Source of the DNA: Streptomyces sp. GESEQ-4
GTDB lineage: Bacteria; Actinomycetota; Actinomycetes; Streptomycetales; Streptomycetaceae
Length of the DNA stretch: 64,000 bases
Direction of reading: 5' to 3'
Assembly: GCF_017948455.1 (NCBI RefSeq)
Contig: NZ_JAFFSU010000004.1
Coordinates: 124,001 to 188,000 of the forward strand
The position numbers were made by a program, and so were the translations under genes. Positions 20,340 through 28,325 of the stretch are shown here, piece after piece. Each line of letters opens with the position of its first letter. Within the stretch, counting starts at the first letter, position 1. The notes under the pieces are model-generated. The model was not told the origin of the DNA. It saw only the letters and a program-made list of their open reading frames with translations, and searched no databases.

Positions 20340-23123
20340 ATGCGAGCACCGGTGCTGAAGACGCGGCCTCGTCGTACAGGCAAGCAGACGGCCTCCCCAG
20401 GGGGCACGGAGCACACGTCGGACACACTCGCCGGCCAGGGCCGCCCGACCCACGTACGCAACCGGCTGATCGTCGCTGTCGCCGTGGTGGCCGCCGCCGT
20501 CGCCGGGGCCGGAGCGCCCTCGATCGTCGCCGCCTCGGGGCAGCTGAGCGACTCCCAGTCGCTGGTGACGCTCTCCGAGCAGACCGAGGACGCGCTGACG
20601 CTCGCCCACTCGCTGGCCGACGAGCGGGACGAGGTGACCTCGTACGTCGCGGCCGGCCGGCCCAAGTCCAAGGCGCCGAGCGAGCAGCGCAGCGTCCGTG
20701 TGGACCGGCAGGTCGAGGAGTTGCGCGCCGACCCGGACGCGCCCGCCTCGCTGCGGTCCGACCTCGACGGGATCGCGGCCGTACGGAGAGCGGCGCTCAC
20801 CGGAAAGAGCGGTGCTCTCGACACGCACGACGCCTACTCCGCCACCATCGCCGAACTCCACCGGCTCGCCGAGCAGCTGGCCGAGGAGATGCCGCCCCGC
20901 GCGGGCTCCGGCGCCTACGCCCTCGCCGAGCTGGACTCCGCCGTCCAGCAGGCCGCCGCCACCCGCGGACTGCTCCTCGCCGCGCTCAACATCCCGCGCA
21001 CCACCGAGACGGTCATCGACCCCATCACCGGTCTGGCCTCCACCGTCACCCGGTCCTCCGACGCCGGCACCAAGCAGCGCGACGCCCTCACCGCCGCCGC
21101 CCAGGAGGCCCGGCTGCGTTCCGACGCGGCCCTCGCCGAGTTCCGCGACACCGCGCCCGAGCCGGCCCGCACCTCGTACGACCGCACGGTCACCGGTCCC
21201 GAGGTCGACTCCGGCGAGAAGTACCTCGTCTCCCTCACCGACCGGCCGACCCTCTCCGACGGCGAACTCGGCACCAGCGCCGACAAGGTGAACGCCGCCC
21301 TGTCCGCCCGTATCGACGCGATGCGCGGCGCCGAGTCCGCGCTCTTCGACCGGCGCACCAAGGATCTCGCCCAGCTGCGCGACGACGATGTCACCGAGCT
21401 GGAGATCCGGATCGCCGTCCTCGGCGCGCTGATCCTGCTGACCATCGGTATCGCCACGGCCATGGCGCGTACGCTCACCCGCCCGCTCTCCGTCCTGAAG
21501 CGCGGCTCGGCCCGGCTGGCGAACGCGGCGGACCCCGCCGCCGAGGAACCCGTCACCTTCACCGGCCGCAACGACGAGTTCGCCCAGGTCGTCCGCTCCG
21601 TCAACGCCCTGCACGCACAGGCCGCCGCCCTCCACGAGCGGGTCGCCACGCTGGAGGCCGACCGCAAGCACCTGGTCGGCCAGCGGCAGAAGATGGCCGA
21701 CGCCCGGGAGCAACTGCGGGTCGAACTCGCCGAGTCCACCGCCCAGTTGGACCGGCTGCGGGACAGTATCGGCACCACCTTCGTCAACCTCGCACTGCGC
21801 ACCCTCGGCCTCGTCGAACGCCAACTCGGCGTCATCGAGGGCCTGGAGGAGCGCGAGCAGGACCCCGACCGGCTCGCCACCCTCTTCAAGCTCGACCACT
21901 TCGCCACCGTCATGCGCCGGCACAGCGAGAACCTCCTGGTCCTCGCCGGCACCGAGCACGTCCAGCACAGCGCCGGGCCCGTGCCGCTGATCGACGTCGT
22001 ACGGGCCGCGGTGAGCGAGATCGAGCGGTACGAGCGGGTCCGCATCGCCGCGCTGCCGCCACATGCCCACATCGCCGGGTTCGCCGCGGACGACCTGAGC
22101 CATCTGCTCGCCGAACTCCTGGAGAACGCCACCTCGTCCTCGCCGCCCGAGCTGCCCGTCGAGATCTCCGGCTGGCTGCTGGAGAGCGGCGAGGTCATGC
22201 TCTCCGTCCAGGACGAGGGCATCGGCATGACCGCCGACCGAATGACCGCCCTCAACGCCCGCCTAGCCGACTTCGACCCTGAGGCGTCGTACGACCAGCA
22301 GGGCGAGGAGGGTCTCGGCCTAGGGCTGTACGTCGTCGCCCGCCTGGCCCACCGCCACGGCGTCCGCGTCCAGCTCCGCGACCAGAAGCAGGGCGGCATC
22401 ACCTCGGTGGCCGTCCTACCCAACCCCCTCCTGGCCACCGCCCCGTCCGTCGAGGTCCCGTCGACGTCCCCGGGCGCGGACGCCGAGGCCAACTCCAACG
22501 TCCTCCACGGCCGCTCGGAGACCGACACCGACCCCCTGGTCGCGCTGGCGGAAAAGGCGGTACGGCAAACGGAGGACGCCGAGAACCCCGTACCGCCCCC
22601 GCCGGGCCCGCAGGAGCACCCGACCGAGACAACGATCGAACTCCTACTCCCAGCCTCGACACCGCCCGACTCGGCGACCGCACAGCCCGACCCCACGGCA
22701 GCACCGCCGGAACCCGCGGCCGCCGACGGTGAGGACGCCCCACAGGGGCCACCCGCACCCGACCACGAAAGTCGCACGGGTGGTGCGGGTGGGAACGAAC
22801 CCGCCGAAGGCGAAGCCGAGGCGGAACACCACCGCACCCCCGACGAACCGGAAGAACTCGTCACCGACAAGGGCCTGCCCAAACGCACCCCGAAGATATC
22901 CGCGCCCACATCGGTGCCCCGCCCGCGTAGCGGTTCCGTGGACGCCGAAGCCCTACGCCGCCGCCTGGGCGGCTTCCGCCGAGGAGCCGAGGCGGGCTAC
23001 CGCGACGTAGAGGCGGAGATCGCCGAACAGACGGGCCGGCACGAAATACCCACCGCACCCGCACCACATGACGCACAAGCCGAAGAAGCCACGGGGGGCA
23101 CCGTCGAGGAGGCAAGCAGTTGA
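20340..23123 (+). CDS. cvnA: Conservon CvnA: NIT-domain histidine-kinase-like sensor
   Basis: 927 residues from the ATG at 20340; a TTG upstream behind TGGGAG is an alternative. A first membrane segment (LIVAVAVVAAAVAGAGA, about residues 40-60), an extracytoplasmic nitrate/nitrite-sensing-type helical domain (about 65-355), a second membrane segment (IAVLGALILLTIGIATAM), HAMP, a long coiled coil and a HATPase domain follow. N-box LAELLENATSSSPP, DEGIGM and GLGLGLYVVARLA are clear. No ordinary H-box HExRTP is visible, as in other conservon sensors. The last about 230 residues are Pro/Glu-rich and disordered. It starts a four-gene operon (A-D) that forms a membrane-linked GTPase signalling complex. 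Confidence 0.9.
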   Translation: MRAPVLKTRPRRTGKQTASPGGTEHTSDTLAGQGRPTHVRNRLIVAVAVVAAAVAGAGAPSIVAASGQLSDSQSLVTLSEQTEDALTLAHSLADERDEVTSYVAAGRPKSKAPSEQRSVRVDRQVEELRADPDAPASLRSDLDGIAAVRRAALTGKSGALDTHDAYSATIAELHRLAEQLAEEMPPRAGSGAYALAELDSAVQQAAATRGLLLAALNIPRTTETVIDPITGLASTVTRSSDAGTKQRDALTAAAQEARLRSDAALAEFRDTAPEPARTSYDRTVTGPEVDSGEKYLVSLTDRPTLSDGELGTSADKVNAALSARIDAMRGAESALFDRRTKDLAQLRDDDVTELEIRIAVLGALILLTIGIATAMARTLTRPLSVLKRGSARLANAADPAAEEPVTFTGRNDEFAQVVRSVNALHAQAAALHERVATLEADRKHLVGQRQKMADAREQLRVELAESTAQLDRLRDSIGTTFVNLALRTLGLVERQLGVIEGLEEREQDPDRLATLFKLDHFATVMRRHSENLLVLAGTEHVQHSAGPVPLIDVVRAAVSEIERYERVRIAALPPHAHIAGFAADDLSHLLAELLENATSSSPPELPVEISGWLLESGEVMLSVQDEGIGMTADRMTALNARLADFDPEASYDQQGEEGLGLGLYVVARLAHRHGVRVQLRDQKQGGITSVAVLPNPLLATAPSVEVPSTSPGADAEANSNVLHGRSETDTDPLVALAEKAVRQTEDAENPVPPPPGPQEHPTETTIELLLPASTPPDSATAQPDPTAAPPEPAAADGEDAPQGPPAPDHESRTGGAGGNEPAEGEAEAEHHRTPDEPEELVTDKGLPKRTPKISAPTSVPRPRSGSVDAEALRRRLGGFRRGAEAGYRDVEAEIAEQTGRHEIPTAPAPHDAQAEEATGGTVEEASS

Positions 23124-23632
23124 CCGCGCCCAGTACCTTCGGAACCTTCGGACTGAGCAGTGAAGCCCGCAACCTGCACTGGCTGCTGACCAACCTGGTC
23201 GAGGAAGTGCCCGGCATCCAGTCCGTCGCAGTGGTCTCCTCCGACGGACTGCTCCTGCTCTCCTCCGACCCGGGCCGCAACGCCGCCGCCCGCGAGGCCC
23301 TCGCCGCCCGCCCCACCGGCCCCCGCGGCTCCTCCGCCGACCTCGCCACCGTCGTCTCCGGCATCGGCAGCCTCACCATCGGCACCGCGAAGCTCATGGA
23401 GTTCGGCGCGGTGAAGCACACGATGGTCGCGATGGACGAGGGCAGCCTGTTCGTGATGTCGATCAGTGACGGATCGCTGCTCGGCGTCCACGGCTCGGCG
23501 GACTGCGACATGAGCGTGGTGGCCTATCACATGGCCCTGTTCGTCGGCCGCGCCGGACACGTCCTGACCCCCGAACTCCGCAGCGAACTCCGCCAATCCC
23601 TGGAAGCCGAGTCGACGGAGAGCATCCGATGA
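23120..23632 (+). CDS. cvnB: Conservon CvnB: roadblock/LC7 protein
   Basis: 170 residues starting with TTG inside TTGA, which overlaps the CvnA stop; GAGGAGG lies 8 bases before it, and an in-frame ATG appears only deep inside the gene. The roadblock/LC7 fold is seen in LHWLLTNLVEEVPGIQSVAVVSSDGLLL, TVVSGIGSLTIGTAKLMEFG and MVAMDEGSLFVMSISDGS. These proteins act like GTPase-activating or scaffold partners of MglA-like GTPases, here the CvnD protein. The overlap on both sides gives tight translational coupling and equal dosage. Confidence 0.93.
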   Translation: MTAPSTFGTFGLSSEARNLHWLLTNLVEEVPGIQSVAVVSSDGLLLLSSDPGRNAAAREALAARPTGPRGSSADLATVVSGIGSLTIGTAKLMEFGAVKHTMVAMDEGSLFVMSISDGSLLGVHGSADCDMSVVAYHMALFVGRAGHVLTPELRSELRQSLEAESTESIR

Positions 23633-24051
23633 GCAGCAGTGGTCCGAAGAGGCTCCCCGTCCGCGGCGCCGACCGCAAACCCGCCCGGGTACGCCCCTAC
23701 TCGCTCACCGGCGGCCGCACCCGCTTCGGGCACGTCCTCCTTGTGGAGACGTTCGTAGCGAGCACGGCGGCCATCGAAGCCCCCGAGGAGCGCAGGGAAC
23801 TGACGAATGGTTCCCTCACCACCCGGGTGATGCCGGAGATGCGGGCCATCGTCGAACTGTGCCGCCGTATGCGCACGGTGGCCGAGATCGCCGCGCTGCT
23901 GAAAATGCCGCTCGGCGTCGTCCGCGTGCTTATCAGCGACCTCGCGGACCAGGGAAAGATCCGTGTGCACGGCACCGGAACCGGCCACGGCACCGGCCGG
24001 CCGGACCGGGCACTGCTGGAAAGGGTGCTGAGTGGACTCCGTCGTCTCTGA
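23629..24051 (+). CDS. cvnC: Conservon CvnC: DUF742 protein
   Basis: 140 residues; its ATG overlaps the CvnB stop (ATGA). It has the DUF742 pattern: RPYSLTGGRTR near the start, and a winged-helix-like C-terminal half with MRTVAEIAALLKMPLGVVRVLISDLADQG. It is invariant in conservons and probably links the sensor to the GTPase or to DNA; its biochemical role is unsettled. A tail of Gly/Thr/His (GTGTGHGTGRP) precedes the final helix and is specific to this copy. Confidence 0.92.
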   Translation: MSSSGPKRLPVRGADRKPARVRPYSLTGGRTRFGHVLLVETFVASTAAIEAPEERRELTNGSLTTRVMPEMRAIVELCRRMRTVAEIAALLKMPLGVVRVLISDLADQGKIRVHGTGTGHGTGRPDRALLERVLSGLRRL

Positions 24052-24694
24052 CGCCGCGAGAGGCGTCTCCCCCTACGTCGAGCCCGCGCCCGAGCACGAG
24101 CCCGAGTCCGACGAGAACCTCCAGTCCTGGCAGACGCAGCTCGCCCGCGCCCCCGTCGCCACGAAGATCGTCGTCGCCGGCGGTTTCGGCGTCGGCAAGA
24201 CCACCCTCGTCACGGCCGTCTCGGAGATCACGCCCCTCCAGACGGAGGCGCTGATGACGCAGGCCAGCGAGGACACCGACGACCTCACCGGCACCCCGGA
24301 CAAGCTGACCACCACCGTGGCCATGGACTACGGCCGCCTCACACTCGACGACGACCTGGTGCTCTACCTGTTCGGCACGCCGGGCCAGCAGCGGTTCTGG
24401 TTCATGTGGGACGACCTGGCGCGCGGCGCGATCGGTGCGGTGGTCATGGCCGACACCCGGCGTCTCAAGGACTGCTTCCCGGCGCTGGATTACTTCGAGA
24501 GCTGCGGGATGCCGTATGTCGTCGCGGTCAACCACTTCGACGGCAGCGAGCGGTTCGAGCCGGAGGACGTACGGGAGGCGCTGACGGTTCCCGCGCACAT
24601 ACCTGTCATGATCATGGACGCCCGGCGCAGGATCTCCGTGATCGAGACCCTCCTGGCCCTGGTCGGCCACGCGCTGGATGCCACCCCTGAGTAG
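24032..24694 (+). CDS. cvnD: Conservon CvnD: MglA/Ras-like GTPase
   Basis: 220 residues from a GTG that overlaps the end of CvnC by 20 bases, with AAAGGG upstream. The P-loop is GGFGVGKTTL (G1), a DxxG equivalent lies in YLFGTPGQQRF, and the guanine-specificity motif NKxD appears as NHFD. It belongs to the conservon ATP/GTP-binding family. It switches between nucleotide states at the membrane, with CvnB as the likely partner and CvnA as the input. Confidence 0.93.
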   Translation: MDSVVSDAARGVSPYVEPAPEHEPESDENLQSWQTQLARAPVATKIVVAGGFGVGKTTLVTAVSEITPLQTEALMTQASEDTDDLTGTPDKLTTTVAMDYGRLTLDDDLVLYLFGTPGQQRFWFMWDDLARGAIGAVVMADTRRLKDCFPALDYFESCGMPYVVAVNHFDGSERFEPEDVREALTVPAHIPVMIMDARRRISVIETLLALVGHALDATPE

Positions 24695-24718
24695 TCGTTT
24701 TTAGGAGTCACCACCCGC

Positions 24719-25966
24719 ATGCGGAAGATACTCGTCGTCAGAGCCGGCCAGTCCGGGCTCCAGCTCGCCCTCGGACTCCAGTCGCACGGGTACGAGGTCA
24801 CCGTGATGTCGAACCGGACGGCGGACGAGATCCGCGCCGGCCGCGTCATGTCCACGCAGTGCATGTTCCACACGGCCCTGCAGCACGAGCGCGATCTCCA
24901 GCTGAACTTCTGGGAGTCCCAGGCCCCGAAGATCGAAGGACTCGGCGTCTCGGTCGCCGCCCCCGGCTCCTGGAGCGAGGGCCCCGCGGCCCGCGCGATC
25001 GACTGGGTGGGCCGACTCGACGGGTACGCGCAGTCGGTGGACCAGCGGGTGAAGATGGCCGGCTGGATGGAGACGTTCGCCCAGCGCGGCGGCCAGCTCG
25101 TCGTCCACGGTGCGGCCGTCTCCGACCTGGACTACTTCTCCCGTACGTACGACCTGGTGCTCGTCTCGGCGGGCAAGGGCGAGCTGGTATCCATGTTCGC
25201 CCGGGACCCCGAGCGCTCCCCGTACAGCGAGCCGCAGCGCGCCCTCGCCGTGGCCTACGTCCACGGCCTGGGCCCGCGCCCCGAGCACCCCGAGTACGAC
25301 GCGGTCCGCTGCAACCTCGTGCCCGGCGTCGGCGAGCTGTTCGTCATGCCGACGCTGACCACCTCCGGCCGCGCCGACATCCTGTTCTGGGAGGGCATAC
25401 CCGGCGGCCCGCTCGACGTCTTCAACGGCGTCAAGGACCCGGCGGAACACCTCTCCCTGATCCTGGAACTCATGGAGCGGTTCACGCCGTGGGAGTACGC
25501 GCGGGCCACGAACGTCGAACTCACGGATGCGGGTGGTGTGTTGAGCGGCCGATACACCCCGACCGTCCGTAACCCGGTCGGCCGCCTTCCCGGCGGGGGC
25601 CTGGTGCTGGGCGTCGCGGACGTCGTCGTCGCGAACGACCCCATCACCGGTCAGGGCTCCAACTCGGCGTCCAAGTGCGCGGCTTCCTATCTCGCGTCGA
25701 TTCTCGAGCACGGGGAGAAGGAGTTCGACGAGGTGTGGATGCGGGGGGCTTTTGAGCGGTACTGGGAGACGGCGCGGCACGTCACCAAGTGGACCAACGC
25801 GATGTTGGCTCCGCCGCCTGAGCATGTGCTGAACCTTATTGGGGCGGCGGGGGAGTTGCCGGCGGTGGCTGATCGGTTCGCCAATGCGTTCAATGATCCG
25901 GCTGACTTTGAGAATTTCTTCTACGAGCCTGAGAAGACGGCGGCTTATTTGGGGTCTGTGGCCTAG
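24719..25966 (+). CDS. Styrene/indole monooxygenase-like FAD protein, conservon-linked
   Basis: 415 residues, 24 bases behind CvnD and preceded by TAGGAG. The fold is that of StyA-type two-component flavin monooxygenases. An N-terminal FAD-binding Rossmann motif is followed by VMSNRTADEI, a central substrate domain, and a C-terminal FAD block (LGVADVVVANDPITGQGSN). The N-terminal dinucleotide motif reads VRAGQSGL at residues 7-14: the first glycine of GxGxxG is Arg8, coded by AGA (24740-24742), a rare codon here. This may weaken FAD binding or be a recent mutation. A partner flavin reductase is not in the window. The operon position suggests the conservon controls it, or that it supplies a redox signal. 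Confidence 0.87.
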   Translation: MRKILVVRAGQSGLQLALGLQSHGYEVTVMSNRTADEIRAGRVMSTQCMFHTALQHERDLQLNFWESQAPKIEGLGVSVAAPGSWSEGPAARAIDWVGRLDGYAQSVDQRVKMAGWMETFAQRGGQLVVHGAAVSDLDYFSRTYDLVLVSAGKGELVSMFARDPERSPYSEPQRALAVAYVHGLGPRPEHPEYDAVRCNLVPGVGELFVMPTLTTSGRADILFWEGIPGGPLDVFNGVKDPAEHLSLILELMERFTPWEYARATNVELTDAGGVLSGRYTPTVRNPVGRLPGGGLVLGVADVVVANDPITGQGSNSASKCAASYLASILEHGEKEFDEVWMRGAFERYWETARHVTKWTNAMLAPPPEHVLNLIGAAGELPAVADRFANAFNDPADFENFFYEPEKTAAYLGSVA

Positions 25967-27075
25967 TCGCCGTTGGAGGTGCGGGGTTCTGGCGGCTGCT
26001 GGTTCGTTGTGGCTGGTCGCGCAGTTCCCCGCGCCCCTTTGGGGCGTTCGTCTGGGCGTACTGCTCCAAGGATCGGGTTGGATGCGATCGGGGAGAGCTT
26101 GATTTTGTCGCCCGGTCTTGGTGCGTGTACGACCTTTCCTTCGCCCAAGTACATGGCTACGTGTGTGGCCTCCGGGAAGTAGATGACCAGGTCGCCGGGG
26201 CGGAGCTTCTTGAGGGGGATTCTTGGGAGCTGGGCCCATTGTTCCTGGCTGGTTCTCGGGATGGGTTTTCCTGCGTGGCTCCAGGCCTGTGAGGTCAGGC
26301 CGGAGCAGTCGTACGTCTTCGGGCCCTCGGCGCCCCATTCGTACGGCTTCCCGAGTTGTCGTACGGCGTAGCGCAGGGCCTTGTCGCCTTTGCGGGAGGG
26401 GGGTCGGTTGTCGTTCAGGGCGCCGGTGGCCATGAATTCCCGTTGGGCCTTGTCGGTGCCGGTCTTCTCGAACTCGGTCAGGGCGGTGAGCTGTTCGGCG
26501 GTGAGGGAGGCGAGGAGTTTCTCGACGTCGTGGAGCCGGTCGCGTACCTCGTCGCGCTGTTTCTTCTGCCGTGCGGCGAGGGAGAGTTGGCGGTCGAGGG
26601 CGGCGCGGGCCTTGCGTGCGAGGTCGTCGGCCTTGCGCTCGGTTCCGGTGAGCCGGTGCAGGGTCTCGGCCCGCTCCCGAGCGACTTGCCCGATCACATG
26701 GCCCTGGTCGAGCGCGTGCTGTGGATCGCGGGCCAGGAGGAGCCGTAGGTACGGGGAGATGTCGGTGCTGCTCTGGTACTGCTGGCGGGCGAGCCGCCCG
26801 GCCGCCCCACGGCTGTCCTGCAGGGAGAGCCGGGCGCGGGCGAGCGCGCGGTCCAGGCGGTCGACCTCGGTGCGCTGCTTCTTCAGCTGCTCCTCGGTGG
26901 CGTTGTAGGTCTCGGTGGCCCGCTCGGCCTCCCGGTACAGCCGCTGAAGGTCCGTCAGTAGCCCGGCCACCGCACGGTCGCCCGGCTCTGGTACGGCCAT
27001 GGCGGGTACGGCCGCGACCACGGCCTGGGTCGCCACCGCCGCCGTACAGACCAGACGCAGAAGACGCCCTGACAT
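25963..27075 (-). CDS. Secreted NlpC/P60 peptidoglycan endopeptidase
   Basis: 370 residues from an ATG just behind GGAGGTGAT. A signal peptide (LLRLVCTAAVATQAVVAAV, cleavage near AMAVPEP) is followed by a long coiled coil (about 35-215) and an NlpC/P60 domain (about 230-345). The catalytic Cys is in TYDCSGLTSQAW, His in EATHVAMYLG, with a third residue in VVHAPRPG. It cleaves the stem peptide of peptidoglycan, as in RipA or SwlA relatives. The last about 25 residues (KGARGTARPATTN...) are encoded by a dispersed repeat (copy 3). Its stop codon shares CTAG with the stop of the convergent flavoprotein gene. Confidence 0.92.
   Translation of the reverse strand: MSGRLLRLVCTAAVATQAVVAAVPAMAVPEPGDRAVAGLLTDLQRLYREAERATETYNATEEQLKKQRTEVDRLDRALARARLSLQDSRGAAGRLARQQYQSSTDISPYLRLLLARDPQHALDQGHVIGQVARERAETLHRLTGTERKADDLARKARAALDRQLSLAARQKKQRDEVRDRLHDVEKLLASLTAEQLTALTEFEKTGTDKAQREFMATGALNDNRPPSRKGDKALRYAVRQLGKPYEWGAEGPKTYDCSGLTSQAWSHAGKPIPRTSQEQWAQLPRIPLKKLRPGDLVIYFPEATHVAMYLGEGKVVHAPRPGDKIKLSPIASNPILGAVRPDERPKGARGTARPATTNQQPPEPRTSNGD
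25995..26046 (+). repeat. Dispersed intergenic repeat, copy 3 (type A), inside a CDS end
   Basis: GGTTCGTTGTGGCTGG, GTCGCGCAGTTCCCC and the hairpin CGCCCC-TTT-GGGGCG. It is entirely within the 3' end of the NlpC/P60 gene and codes, on the minus strand, for residues about 344-360 of that protein. Confidence 0.85.
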
Positions 27076-27178
27076 GTCATCACCTCCGGTGCGGGGCGGC
27101 CCCTCCGCTCCGCACCGCGAGCATCAGACGGCCGCTCGTGTTTCGCGCGCGGGGTGTGGGCGGTTCGGCGCAACGCCG

Positions 27179-27499
27179 TCACTCGTCGGCGTCATCCCGC
27201 TTGCCGCCCGGCGTGGTGTCTGGCTTGGACCACGGCCACCGCAGTCCGCTGCCGCGCTTGCCCTGAGGGTCGTACTCGTACTTCCAGCCCTGCGTCAGAC
27301 CGAGCCGCTTGCTGTGCCCGCGCGGGACCCTGCGGTAGACGAGCACGGTGGGCTCGCCGCCGTCGGGGGCCGGGACGGGGATGCGGTACGTCTTCGGCGG
27401 GTGCCCGGTCATGCCCAGCAGGACGGGCAGGACACGGCCGTCCATCGGGCCGCCCTCGAAGGGGGTGTCTTCGGTCTTCACGGCACCAGTCTCAGCCAT
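27179..27499 (-). CDS. Small hypothetical protein paired with TetR
   Basis: 106 residues; the ATG at 27499 lies inside the last codons of the TetR gene (8-base overlap), so it is coupled to it. The sequence has GGPMDGRVLPVLLGMTGHPPKTYRIPVP, then VLVYRRVPRGHSKRLGLTQGWKYEYDP, and a Lys/Arg/Asp-rich tail. It is soluble, with no signal or membrane segment. I do not recognise a named domain. Similar short proteins follow TetR regulators in other actinobacteria, which suggests a conserved but unknown accessory role. Confidence 0.75.
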   Translation of the reverse strand: MAETGAVKTEDTPFEGGPMDGRVLPVLLGMTGHPPKTYRIPVPAPDGGEPTVLVYRRVPRGHSKRLGLTQGWKYEYDPQGKRGSGLRWPWSKPDTTPGGKRDDADE

Positions 27500-28139
27500 C
27501 CGCCGCGAGGGCCTCGACCAGGGCGGCGGTCTGCGGATCGCGTGCACCGGTCACCGTCAGCGCGGCCATGAACTGCTCCACCAGCCAGTCCCGCAGCTCG
27601 TCGAGCGGCGGTTGCTTGCCCTCGTCGAGCCAGATGAGCGAGGCCGCCTCCACCGCCGTGATCCACATCCGTACGGTCATCCGCAGCAGCAGGCCGGGCT
27701 CGGGGACGGCGAGATGGCTGAGGATGTGCTCGGCGGCGGCCCGGCGTACGCCGTCGACGATGGCGGTCGTACGGGACGTCTCGACCACGCTGCCGCCCTG
27801 GAGGAGCGCGCTGAAACCCGTGTCGTGCTCGTCGACGAAGGCCAGGTAGCGGTCGAGGGCCCGCACCAGGCGGGGCAGGCGCGGGCCCACGCGGGGCTCG
27901 TCGAAGCACTGCTGCAGCTCGTCCGCGGCGGACCTGAGGGCGGCCTCGTACAGCTGCTGCTTGCCGCCCGGGAAGTACCGGTACACCAGGGGGCGGGAGA
28001 CTCCGGCTGCCTCTGCCACGTCGTCGAGCGAGACGTCCTCGGGGGTGCGGTGCGCGAAGAGTTTCAGCGCGGCGTCGAGGAGCTGACTTCGTCGCTCCTC
28101 GACGCTCAGCCGGCGGTAGGCGGGGGCGGCGGGGGTCAT
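27492..28139 (-). CDS. TetR-family transcriptional repressor
   Basis: 215 residues from the ATG at 28139. The N-terminal helix-turn-helix is VSLDDVAEAAGVSRPLVYRYFPGG, preceded by ERRSQLLDAALKLFA. The C-terminal ligand-binding helices have no diagnostic motif. It lies next to two diiron oxygenase-like genes on either strand. A 5-bp perfect inverted repeat in the divergent promoter between those genes is a candidate target. The effector is unknown, perhaps an aromatic or fatty substrate of the oxygenases. Confidence 0.92.
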   Translation of the reverse strand: MTPAAPAYRRLSVEERRSQLLDAALKLFAHRTPEDVSLDDVAEAAGVSRPLVYRYFPGGKQQLYEAALRSAADELQQCFDEPRVGPRLPRLVRALDRYLAFVDEHDTGFSALLQGGSVVETSRTTAIVDGVRRAAAEHILSHLAVPEPGLLLRMTVRMWITAVEAASLIWLDEGKQPPLDELRDWLVEQFMAALTVTGARDPQTAALVEALAADG

Positions 28140-28181
28140 GGGGTGCAGCCTAATCGCCGGGGCGGTGGGGGTCGTCTGGCG

Positions 28182-28319
28182 GCTGCGGGTTCGTCGTGGC
28201 TGGTCGCGCAGTTCCCCGCGCCCCTAAGTGGGTCCAGCTGGGCCAACCTGAAGGGGCGCGGGGCTGTATCGATGTGCGGCTCCGCCGCGTGGGCGCGACC
28301 AGCCCCCACCGACCCGCAC
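28182..28319 (+). repeat. Dispersed intergenic repeat, copy 4 (composite type A and B)
   Basis: The left arm is type A (CTGCGGGTTCGTCGTGGC ... GTTCCCCGCGCCCC). The right arm is type B inverted (GGGGCGCGGGGCTG, GCGGCTCCGCCGCGTGG, CGACCAGCCCCCACC). The arms pair through GCGCCCC/GGGGCGC around a 25-base loop. It fills the gap between the AurF-like gene end and the TetR start. Confidence 0.85.
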
Positions 28320-28325
28320 TCTGCA

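Noticed and set aside
25963..25966. Shared CTAG at two convergent stop codons
   Set aside because: Notable as compact packing but readily arises by chance.
27076..27178. Possible ydaO (c-di-AMP) riboswitch before the NlpC/P60 gene
   Set aside because: The gap is only about 100 bases and I see none of the conserved blocks; a plain ribosome site is present.
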